64,000 nt of DNA from Nymphaea colorata (Eukaryota > Streptophyta > Magnoliopsida > Nymphaeales > Nymphaeaceae), in assembly GCF_008831285.2 (NCBI RefSeq), contig NC_045143.1:24823662-24887661 (forward strand). The letters are read 5' to 3'. Positions 25,401 to 37,000 of the stretch are shown here, piece by piece; position 1 is the stretch's first letter; the number at the start of each line of letters is the position of its first letter. Made by a program: the position numbers and the translations under genes. The notes below the pieces were generated by a model, which was given only the letters and a program-made list of their open reading frames with translations, was not told where the DNA came from and did no database searches.

Positions 25401-28400
25401 ACATGCTTAGACAACTAACACACTTCACAGGCGAAGGTGTCCAAAGAAACAGACTGAAACATCTTAGGAAACAACTGTTTAATCAACTGAAAAGGAAGAT
25501 GACCAAGTCTCTCGTGCCAGCGCATAATAACGGATCTGTCCTCCACGCCAGACAACTGTCCACTGGTGGCTGAAATCAAAGCAGAAGCAACCTGTACTGG
25601 CATTCTGTAGAGACCATCAATAGCCGAACCAATCCCAATCTTCTGCCCTGTCTCCAAGTCCTGCAGGAAACAACGATCAGCAGAGAATATTAGATTACAG
25701 TTTAGCTCTTTGGTAATACTGCTGACAGATAACAAATTTACGGTAATATTGGGAACATGCAGGGCATTATGAAGACAATATTTGTTCAGTAATGATAAAC
25801 TCCCTTTTCCAGCCACAGAAATAGAAGAACCATCAGCCATAGAAACACGCTGCTGCCCAGAAGTCAACTTGTACTCTTGAAACATCTTAGGGTCCCCGGT
25901 CATATGGTGAGTAGCCCCACTGTCAACAATCCAATCACCGAGAGAGGAATTACCTTGATCACTAGTAGCAACAAGAGCCTGAGCTAACTTAGCTCCATTA
26001 GACGTAGATGTGTCCTCTGACGTAGTAGAAAGACGACTGATATAAGCTTGTAGTTCCTTGATTTGATCCGGGGAAAGCCTCGACTTTTCACCACTTGAAG
26101 AACCACTCTGATTTGAGTCCTGCACAAGAGAACCTCGCCGACTAGACGGAGGGCGACCACGAACAAGTCTCTTCTCAGGGTGAAGATCCCAACAAAAGTC
26201 AACAGAATGTCCTGACTTGTGACAATGGGTACATCGCCTAACAGGGCGCTGGCCAGGCATAGAAGAACGGCTAACAAAGGCCAAGGGACCACTCCCATGA
26301 CTGGGGTCAATCTGCATCACTTGGCGTCTTTGTTCCTCGGATTCCACTCTGGCATATACATCATCTATTCCAGGAATCTCATCACAGTTGAGAATTTGAC
26401 TCCGAATGGATTCAAATTCATCACGCAAGCCTCCAAGGAAAAGGAACGTCCGGTCCATCCATTCCTTTTCCCAGTACCGGGCATGATCGGAACCACAGTC
26501 CCAGTTATCATTCACATGATAATCAAGTTCCTCCCACTTAGTTTTCAGGGCAGCATAGAAGGAGGCAACAGACAAGTCACCCTGTTTCAGAGAATAAATA
26601 CTGCGTTTAATCTGGTACGTACGCAGAACCCTTTTCTTGCGACCATACATCCTCGCAAGCACAGTCCACATATCAAACGAAGTCGGCTTTCGCAGAATAA
26701 GAGGCTGAATATCAGCGGACACAGAGCTGATGATCCACACCTTAACCTGACTGTCTTCCAACACCCAAGTCGCCCATTGAGGATCAGTTTTGCTGGGCGC
26801 TGGTTTGTCGCCTGTGATATAGGGGAGATGACCACGGCTCGTTATCCCAATCTCGAGAGCAGCAGACCAAGAGAGATAGTTATCTTTAGTCAGACGAATG
26901 GGCGTGACCTGGACCGGCAAGTTCTCGCTCTTGGGAGCGCTGCCCGTGTCAAAGGCCACATCACTTTTAGGTGCGATCTCTTCCGCCATCATAAGCAGTC
27001 AAGTTAGACACAACACCAGGCAGCAACAAGACGACACAACAGCGGCTGAAACGCCAGCGCCACACGGAAACCAAGGCGGCGGCGAGAGGCGTGACAGCGC
27101 CACACGGAAACCTAGGCGGCGGCGAGGGGCGTGACGGCGTTGGATCGTCCGACGGCGGAAAAGAGAGACACCCACGGCAGCGGAAACTCCAGAAGGCAAC
27201 CGGCGGCGGCGCAGAAAGAACTTCGACAGCGGCTGCGCGGAAATTGGCGGCGCAGGAAACCCCAACGGCGGCCGAAAAAGACTCCAAAGGCGGCAGCGGC
27301 GCAGGGACGACGGCGGAAACACGAGATGCAAACAAACGATCTCACCCTTGTGTCTCTGATACCATGTAGAAACACGCAACACACGAAGGGAGAAGAAAGG
27401 AACACACGGTATACGTGGAAAAACCTCAGAAAGAGGAAAAAACCACGGGGAAGCTCTAACCTAGGTGCACCATCGCAACCCTAGGAGAGAGAAAATCTAT
27501 TCACTTAACTCAACAGTTACACATAAGTGAAGAATATATAAGAGGGAGAGAAAGAGTGCCGCCTAGGATACCGAGCCAGCCTCGGTACCCGTGCCCATGG
27601 GACCGGGTCTAGATATGGACCCGGTTCCCCATTACAATCTACTTTAACAGTATTCTTTATACTGTCAATTTATGCTGTCAGTTTGTTGGATTTGGCCGAT
27701 TTGGGATTTTGCCTATGTGCGATATTTTGGCAGATTTGGGGATTTGGCCGATTTGGGGATTTTGTCTATGTGCGATATTTTCTTGCAGATTTATTCAGAA
27801 ATAACTCTGTGACTGCATGTTTATACTGTCAGTTTGTTGTATTGTTTTATTTCATAAATTTTATGTTCACTATATGTTTTTTGCATCTTTTTATTATGTT
27901 TAATGTAGTAGGACTTTCTTTCTTATGAGTTATGACTTATGAGATTGGTGATGAAAAAACAATGTTTTGTACGAGATTCTCATGTTTTTTTTTATGATCA
28001 TTTTTATTTTTTTTGAATATAATATTCGCCGTGTCCACGTATCCTAAAATTTTAAAAATTGCCGTGTCCCCGTAACCGTACCCGTATCCGTGTGACATAG
28101 CAACAATGACAAGGAAATACCGAAATCTTGACCTACTAGCAACTCTGCTAGGACCCCACACATCAACATGAAGAAGATCAAAAAGTCCACAACTGGACGG
28201 ACTAAGACTCGATGAATAACTACTACGGGTGTGTTTGCCAAGTTGACAGGCTTCACACTGGAACGACTCTAGTACTGAAAGATGAGAAGGAAAGTGGCAG
28301 AGCTTGGAGACAGATGGATGACCAAGTCTGAGATGCCACTGAAAGGAGGAAGATAGTGAGGTGATCGATGATGCTGCAATATCCACTGGATCCGACAGGA

Positions 28401-30984
28401 AGTAGATGCCCTCTTTCTCATAGCCTCCACCAATCGTCTTTCCAGTTTGCAAGTCCTGAAATGAACATAAACCATAGTCAAATGTAACACGACAATGTAA
28501 CTCATTAATCAATTGTCCAACCGATAACAAATTTGTTGGAAACTTATGAGCATATAACACATTAGGAATAGTCATAGACTGAGAAATCTTGATATCACCA
28601 TAACACATAATAGGTGACCATCTACCATCTGCAAGTTTCACATGACGTGGCTGAGGTAATGAGTGTAACACAGTAAACATAGAAGGTCTACTACAAAAGT
28701 GTCTCGATGCTCCTGAATCAATAATCCAAGTAGTACATGTATCATGTGGGACAGTATCAACAGATATAACACTGTCTATCATGACTGTAGAGGCCGACGA
28801 CTGAATAGATCTATGTGCTAGGAAGTCCTCTGACTTGTTGATAATCACAGTCACTGTCTCAGGGTGAGAAGGAGATAAAGACCCATCTACAACTGATGAA
28901 GCTGCCTGAACAGACCCAATAGGAGACTGTAAAGAATTCTTGCCCTGCTTAGATGCAACATTTCTTCCTAGGGATGCAGGCGAAGGACGACCATGTTTAT
29001 CCCAACATCTGTCTTCTAAATGTCCTATTTTCCCACAATAGGTGTACTGAAATCTCCTCCGACCTGCTCCTGACCCTCGACCTATGCCTCTCCCCCTGAA
29101 TGAACTGCGTCCACGACCTCCTGAGGCTACCAAGGCAGAGGCATGGATATCACTAGATGACTGAGAAAGGGTCACAGCAAGACGACTGAGTCTGTTGTAG
29201 GCTTCATCTAAGTCAGGGATTTCTGCTTCAGTCAGCATCTGAGCCTTTGCTACTGCATATTCAGGGGAGAGGCCCTGTAGAAACTTCGGAACCATGGACT
29301 GTTCACCATGAGACTTATGACATGTTAGACATGGGGGATGTAATGCTTTAAGTCGTTCATGGATGGACTTGAGGGAAGCGAAGTACTGAGCAAGACTTTG
29401 GTCACCCTGTTGCAAATTAAGTAATTCCTCCTCCACCTGCAATATCTTTCTAACATTCTTGTCATTTGAATAAGTTTGTTTCAAGAAATCCCACATTTGT
29501 TTGGCTGAGGTATAGTATGCAATAGTTGATGCAATCTGTGGTTGCACACTATTCATGATCCACGACATGACAATATTATTATCTCCCTTCCATGAACCAT
29601 TTTTTTCACTCTTTTCAACAGACTTATTTTCTTCTATGTCATGCTCCTTCTGATGTTCAATCACAGACATCATAAACACACGAGACCAAATCTCATATTT
29701 AGATTCATCTAACTTTACAGTAGAACCATAAGAGAATGGATTTCCTCTGCTCTTAACCTCATGACAAAAGTCAGTTTTGGGATTTTCTGCTATCATAAAT
29801 CTGTCCACAAGAGGTCAACCACCACCAGCAAGAGAATATATATATATATATATATATATATATCTATTGAAAAAGAGACTGATCAGCAAGAACAAACGTC
29901 CCACACGACAACGTTAGATGCGCAGCAACAACCAAACTGTTGTCCAACAGTTGACAGCAACACCACGACAAAGAAAACAGCAATCGGAAGACAAAAAATG
30001 CTGCTAACAGCAAGCCCACAACTGAAAACGAATCCCCACTGCTTGTATTATTTGCTCCGACCAACAACTTGTCTATTTATGCATCTAACGCTGCTGTACC
30101 ACAAATTATCTTTCACAAATCATGAATAACGACAGCAAATAAAACAATCAACATAAACTGCCACAGAAATTCTAGAGAGCAGTCCTCCACTTGGCTGCTT
30201 TGATTATAGAACATATCAAACCATAGGCGATTAATCAGCGCAGACTCCCACACAGCTGCGATAATATATATACTTCTGAAAATCCACGGCTGGAGTCTAT
30301 TCACGCATATCTCCTAGCGTGAATAGACTCCTCCACACTGTTCCGTTGCTGGAAATCAGTCAACTAGAACAGGCGAGAGGTGAAGGAGAAAGAGACGTTG
30401 GAAGGGGAAGGAGATGGAGGAGGTGGAAGAGATAAAGCCTGAAAGGAGAAGGAAGGTCGCCGACTGTTTGCTTCACGCCGCCAGATGCATGGACGTCCGC
30501 TGCCTGTCACCGGATGTTTGCTTCACGTCGCCAGTTATGTCCGTGGCTCTGATACCATGTTGCAGCCTTGAGAAGTGGAGAGAGAGAGAAAGAGTTGAAG
30601 ACGTGAGAGTTGGGGAGAGAAAAGCTTAATCTATTCACTAACCCTAATCTCTATTATAAAGAGATTAAGGTAGAAAGGAGATTTATAGAGTACATCAATC
30701 TAAAATAAAGAAAATATTAAAGAGATCTTATAACTCTTTAATATTACAAAGAATCACCTAGAAACATAAACTCCTCTAATTTCAACACACTTAAAATAAA
30801 AAGATCTAACATCCAGTAAAAAAAACTCAAAAAAGACGGGAAAAAATGCTTCTTTTTCGTGTTTTTTATTGTCTGGTGTCTTTTTCCAAGAAAAAAAGGC
30901 GTTTTATTGATGTTTTATATGGCTGAGTTATATTTAACATATTTATCGTGTTTTTTTGAATAAAACACGATATTTATGACAGTG

Positions 30985-31018
<34 letters not shown>

Positions 31019-34000
31019 TCACTTAGTCAGTTCACAACAATATCTTTAAAACAGGGGAAGTCTTTGGAAGGCGGAGTTGGATGATATTTCATAGGTGTGG
31101 GTGATATTCATCTATGAGTGGTACTTCTGCTGAGACAGCCAAGTTTTTGAGTTTATGGGGGTTTCTAATTTCAAAGCATGTGCTAACCTAAGAAAAAGTT
31201 GGTTGCCTTTTCTCTGTTCTATTCATGAAGCAGCCTTTTATGCAATTTTTTGCTGAGACAGTCTCACAAACAAAAACGTTAAGGTAATAGATTTTGTTAA
31301 CAACATAACATGACAACAATGGAGAACTTTTTCTATCTTTTCTGGTTGAATGGACAATTTTTTCTGATTTCTTCAACATTTAATAAATTTTCGCAGCTCA
31401 TGATATAAGACAACTGTTATATCTTTTTCCTTTTTGCAGTGTTCTTTTGTCTATTTTGAGAAGTAATTTACATGAAATTTTGAATGTAGGTTACCTACCG
31501 CAGGATGAAGGATGCCCTAATACAATTAAGCAAAACCATAAGGGGACCTGCTGAAGATCTAATACCTGTGTTATTTGGTGAGAGGCCACCAAGATTGACG
31601 AAAACGGCTGTCTCATTCTCCCTTTTCAATTCAAGCCTGGACCAATCCCAGGTTTTAAATGCTTGACCCTAATGTGGTGCACTTTTTTCATGGTTGTGTT
31701 CATTAACATTTATCAGTTTTGTGTCGTTTTCCTGCATAGTTATGCCAAATCAGGAAACATGCGTAATCTTTGTTTCCAGAAAGTCTCCAGTATGATGAAA
31801 CAATCTTTGGGAATGTAGAAAATTATATTGCAAAACAGTTATACTACCAAACTTTCATTGGCCTAATGCATGATAGATGTTCAATATTGGAGGAAGAAAG
31901 GGACGTGAGAGAGAGAGAGAGAGAGAGGAAACTTTCAGTTCACATTCACGTAACCCTAATCTCATATTAAAAGAGATTAGGGTGTTGACTACATATTTAC
32001 AATTCCAGTCACTAAAATATAAGAAAACAATAAGTAGACCCTTGTCCACTTTCTAATATTTCAAAAAGACTCAAATTGACTCTAGAAAACTTTAACACTC
32101 CCCCTCAAGCTGGAGCATAGATATCAATCATGCTCAACTTGTTACATCCTCTCAAGAAATCTCCAATGGGAAGAGCCTTAGTAAACATATCAGCTGCTTG
32201 ATCTTCAGAGAAAACGTCATGCTAATGACTCTTTATACCAAGTCTCGAACATAATGACAATCCACTTCAATGTGTTTAGTCCTCTCATGAAAGACAAAGT
32301 TATTTGCAATGTAGGTAGCTGCTTTGTTATCACAATACATCTTCATAAGAAGTTTCACTGAAATTCCCTATTCTAGAAGCACTGATTTGACCCATGACAT
32401 TTCAGCTGCCGTTTGAGCCATAGCTCTATATTCAGTCTTAGCACTCGATCTAGCAACTACATTTTGTTTCTTGCTCCTCCAAGAAATAAAATTCCCGCCA
32501 GTAAAGACGCAAAAACCTGGAGTAGATCTCCTATCATTTACTGACCCTGCATAATCTGCATCACTATCTGCTTCTATGTCCACACATTCTCCTTTTTTGA
32601 ACCATAACCCTTTTCCTGGGGCTGATTTCAAGTATTTTATCACCATTAAAGTGGTCTCCCAATGAACTTTTTGAGATTTCTCCATGAATTGACTAAGCTG
32701 TAAGATTTTGATATCTAATACCAAACCACCGAATGAACTTAGATGCAAGAGGAGGAAGAGAGAAGTGGGCTGCACGTCCAAGCAAGAGAGAGATGAAAGA
32801 AAGCAGCAACAAATGACGTCTGCCTCTTGTTATCATTATATACTAATCACGATTTAGAGTACATCATAAAATACACAAAATAACAATAAGATTTACAAGT
32901 ATGCCACCGCCCATGATGTGTTGGGCGTGTGGATCAAATGGGTCGGGTCTGGGTGACCCGATCCATATGTACAAACTTAACAGCCCCCCTCAAGTTGTGC
33001 ATGGGGTTTGATCATGCGCAACTTGTTTTTCAATTCCCAGAAATGGTGCCCTGTGAGTCCCTTGGTAAAAAGATCAGCCACTTGTTCAGACGTAGATATA
33101 TAAGTGGGAACAATCTCATCTTCCGCAACCTTTTGACGAATGAAGTGTTGATCAATCTCTATATGCTTAGTGCGATTATGTAGAACAGGATTGAAAGCAA
33201 TTTTGATTGCGCTTTGGTTGTCACAAAATAGAGATGACTGAGCAATGGGAAGAGAAAGTTCCCCAAGCAGATGACGTAACCAAGAAGCTTCAGCGGTGCC
33301 TGCAGCCATTGCCCTATATTCTGCCTCAGTGCTAGATCTGGCAACTGCATGCTGTTTCCTGCTACTCCAACAAATAAGATTGGAATCAAAGAAGAGACAA
33401 TAACCGGAAACTGATCGTCTGTCGTCTGGATCACCTGCCCAATCTGCATCAGTATAAGTGGAAATGTTGTGGCCATGCAAAACAGTTGACTGTCTTGTGT
33501 AGATGAGTCCATCCCCAAGAGTAGCCTTAAGATAACGCAAAATACGTTTGGTAGCATCCATATGCCCTTCTGTGGGTCCATGCATAAATTGAGAGACTTG
33601 ATTCATAGCATATACTATCTGGGCGTGTAAAAGTGAGATATTGCAACATGCCAACTATACTCCGATAGAAACTAGAATTTGGGTATGCATCACTCCCATC
33701 AGATACATTTAATTTTGTGTTGAGAACACTAGGTGCATTTATGAGCTTGCAACTTGTCATACCTGCCTTATCCAAAATATCAAGAGTGTATTTATGCTGT
33801 GTAAGGGTTAATGTGCCACCTTTTCTATCAAGCTCAACACCTAAGAAATATCGTAGTTCGCCGAGATTCTTCATCTTGAATTCTTGTTGCAATACCTCCT
33901 TAACATGGGATACATGACATGAAGAGTTTCCAGTAAGAACTATGTCATCTACATATATAAGTAGCCAAGTGTTAACTTCACCTGAATGATAGATGAATAA

Positions 34001-37000
34001 GGAATGATCAAGTGAACTTCTGAGGAAACCAGCCTGTTGTATATGGAGGGAAAATCTATCGAACCATGAAGGAGATGCTTGCTTAAGCCCATACAGTGAT
34101 TTTTGTAATTTGCACACCCATTTGGTTGGATCATTGGAAACATATCTTGGAGGTTGTTCCATATAAACTTCTTCCTTTAGAAAGCCATGAAGAAAAACAT
34201 TTTTAACATCCAACTGATATAAATTCCAACCATATGAGACAGCAAGAGAGATGATAACCCGGATCGTTCCCATCTTGATGACTGGACTGAAAGTCTCATC
34301 ATAATCTTCCCCGTACTGCTGAGTGAAGCCTCTAGCCACGAGTCGAGCCTTATATCTATCAATGCTTCCATCAGGTTTATACTTGAGTTTGTAAACCCAT
34401 TTTGAGCCAACTACATTCTTACTATCTGGACGAGGAACAATCTCCCATGTTTGACATTCATTTAAGGCAGCCATTTCTTCATTCATGGCTTCGATCCAAT
34501 GTTTGGTTTTGCACGCTTGCTCATAGCATTTTGGCTCCACCTTTTTGTTCAATTCTGTCATGAAGAGCTGAAAATCCAAAGAGAAATTACCATAACTCAC
34601 CCATCTATCAATAGTGTGCCGCACACGTTCTGATCTACGTGGACAAGTAGTGACAGTTTTTGGATCAACTGGAACTGATCGTCGATTATTCACCATTCCT
34701 GAAAACCGATTAGGTGAAGTCATGCTCATGTTGTTGGTCTGAGTAGATGAAGGTATGCTGTCCATCTGAGTGTTTGTGGCTGTCCCGGGCTCATTAATAG
34801 TTCTGTATCAGCTCTTTGGTCTAATATTTCAACATTCAGCCATGAGTCATATACATCATTTCTAACATTAAGTGTTGCATGTGGCTCCTTTATATCCTTC
34901 AACTTGAGCTCATAAAAAACATATCGTGAAATATGCACACATCCAGTTTTTGGATTGTAACAGCGATAGCCTTTATAATTTCTGCATAACCCACAAATCT
35001 ACACATGACAGCTCGATTTTGAAACTTATTTTTCAAAGAAACATCAACATGAACATAATAGATGCATCCAAAAACATGTAGCTCATCATAATGTGGTTAT
35101 TCTTGATGTAAAATAAAGAATGGAGATTTTCCTTCAAGCATGGATAGTGGCAGTCGATTAATAACATGAACAGCAGTATGGAAGGCTTCAGTCCATAAAG
35201 TCATGGGCACATCAATGTTATGCATCATACTGAGAGCATTTTCAACTATGTGCCTATGTTTTCTTTCAGCAATACCATTTTGTTGTGGTGTGTGAGGACA
35301 TGAAATCTGTCTAGTGATTCCATGATTTAGTAAGTACTGAGTGAATTCATTTGAAATGAACTCACCACCACCATCACATTGGAAATGCACGATATTACTA
35401 GAGTATTTGTTTTGGACCAAGGCGTGAAATTGGGTGAACAAGCGGAAAACTTCTGATTTGCTTTTCATGAAGTGGATCCAAGTGTAACGAGAATAAGAAT
35501 CAATGAAAACAACATAATATTTACTTCCGGAAGAGGAAGAAATAGGAGCAGACCCCCAAACATCAGAATAAATGGTGTGAAATAATTTGGAAGCTCTATT
35601 ATTTATTGATTGAAAAGGAAGAGCATGACTCTTACAAATATGACAACTTGAGCACATGCTAGACTCACTGACAGGACTTAGACTGGACTTTTGTAATAGT
35701 CCGTCTGCAACAAGACTTTGAATGAAAGACCGACTACAATGTGCTAAACGACCGTGCCAAAGAGATGACATATCATACTTTGTGATATTGACTTCACTGT
35801 GACTGGGAAAGGATGAATCTGAAACACAAGACTTAAGACACCCTTGGAGCTTCTTCAATGACGTACATGTCTCCTTTGCGAACACCCTCAGCGAATGTCT
35901 TCTTGGTTCGAACATCCTTAACATAAACAAAAGGAGTAAACTCAACAGAGGAATGAGTATCATCAATAAGCTTTGACACAGAAATGATATTTTTCTTGAC
36001 ATTTGGAACAACAAGAACATTCTTTAAAGGTATTGAGGAATGAGCCATGGATAAGTGTGCATTTCCAATATGTGATATTTTGTGATGGGAACCATCTCTT
36101 GTGACAGAAAGCTTACCTGCGTCACCAGTTACATGAGCTGCAGCACCAGAATCCACATACCATTGTCCTTCCTCATTTTGCTTGAGATTGATTTTAGACA
36201 ACGCTGTCATTAGAATCTGCTGCACATCAGGGGAAATGTTCGATGCCGCAGTCATGTTCGAAACAGATGACCCTGCTGCTTTATTGTCACGCCAGACCTG
36301 TTTCCCTTGTTCTGTGGGTTATGCCAACATTCTGACTTCACATGACCTCTCTTATTGCAATAAAAACAAGTAGGTATCCTTCGTGGTACATTTGCCTGTG
36401 CATTTGTGTTAGGTGTAGGAAGGATACCTCTCCCCATCCCTGCCTGTGAGTTCCAAACTCTTGGACGACTTCCTTGTAAAGCATGAGTCCCAGTGACCAA
36501 TACATTGTGACAGCCAGAATGAACTAATTCATGTTGTTGTACACGACTTGCTTCATGTTGAATCAACTTTGCTTTCAAGTCTTCAAAAGAGGGAAGAACA
36601 AACAATACCTCTAAAGCAGTGCAAAAAACATCAAAATCTGAACTCAATCCACTCAAAGCCTGTTGTACCTTGTCCTTGTCACTGACTGGATGCCCTATGA
36701 TGGCAAGCTGATTGCTAACATTTTTTATCTCATGTATATATTCCAAGACTGAATGTGTACCTCGCTTGATATCCTGAAATTGCCTCTTGAGTTGTAGAAA
36801 TCTCGCTTCTGATATTTGAGAATATGTGGTAGCAAGTACATTCCACAACTCAAGTGCTCAAAGATCATCATCAAGACCTGCCAAAACTTCCTCTGATAGT
36901 GTGGAGGTGATATAAGCAACGAGAGATTGATCATGAGCCATCCACATCTCATGTTCAGGATTGATTTCTGCAATAGTCTCTTGAACTTGCCCTGCAGCAT

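Larger units (their letters stand above)
22416..27654 (-). mobile_element. Copia element G (22421-27649), full length, TSD GTATT
   Basis: A complete 5,229-bp minus-strand element nested inside C. The LTRs are 22421-22705 and 27365-27649 (285 bp each, nearly identical), with GTATT duplicated at 22416-22420 and 27650-27654. The PBS is the complement of CTCTGATACCA abutting 27365. The leader at 27000-27350 is GC-rich. Gag-pol has a few lesions only. It is of the same broad lineage as F and I. Confidence 0.93.
21896..28108. mobile_element. hAT-like element C (21904-28100), host of G, TSD CAACAATG
   Basis: The 8-bp repeat CAACAATG (21896-21903 and 28101-28108) flanks an element whose ends are inverted repeats: CTATGTGACACAGACAC on the left and CTATGTCACACGGATAC on the complement of the right (14 of 17 match). 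Its own sequence is 21904-22420 plus 27655-28100, about 0.96 kb. The left part has a GC-rich stretch (22080-22200) ending in CAGGTAAG, like a 5' exon with a splice donor. The right part has a near-duplicate block around ATTTGGCCGATTTGGG. No transposase domain is seen, so it may be an internal-deletion derivative. It interrupts A's integrase. Confidence 0.82.
16392..30792 (-). mobile_element. Copia element A (16397-30787), host of B and C, with TSD CACTT
   Basis: A minus-strand element bounded by LTRs 16397-16628 and 30558-30787, with CACTT duplicated at 16392-16396 and 30788-30792. The PBS (complement of GCTCTGATACCA) abuts 30558, and the polypurine tract (complement of CTCCCCCTCAAG) abuts 16628. 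Gag to mid-integrase (28101-29808) is one open frame. Integrase continues left of hAT element C (20851-21903). A's own reverse transcriptase and RNase H are missing except the last 30 or so codons (16636-about 16725), because a deletion joined truncated element B to A's tail. It is inserted in helicase intron 5, antisense to the gene. Confidence 0.92.

Noticed and set aside
21904-28100. Mutator-like element
   Set aside because: Mutator gives 9-bp duplications; here only 8 bp (CAACAATG) are repeated.
29761-30129. Plus-strand ORF at the TA-rich leader of element A
   Set aside because: Non-coding leader on the opposite strand from the element; low complexity.
31780-31970. Open segment [20 protein letters not shown] preceded by TTTCCAG, looking like a helicase exon
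   Set aside because: Exon 6 ends in SQ and joins perfectly to [10 protein letters not shown] at 47318. The segment has no helicase similarity and runs into the LTR of D.
36725-37000. Alternative-frame ORFs in gag regions of B and E
   Set aside because: They are out of frame with the conserved gag residues and contain no family motif.
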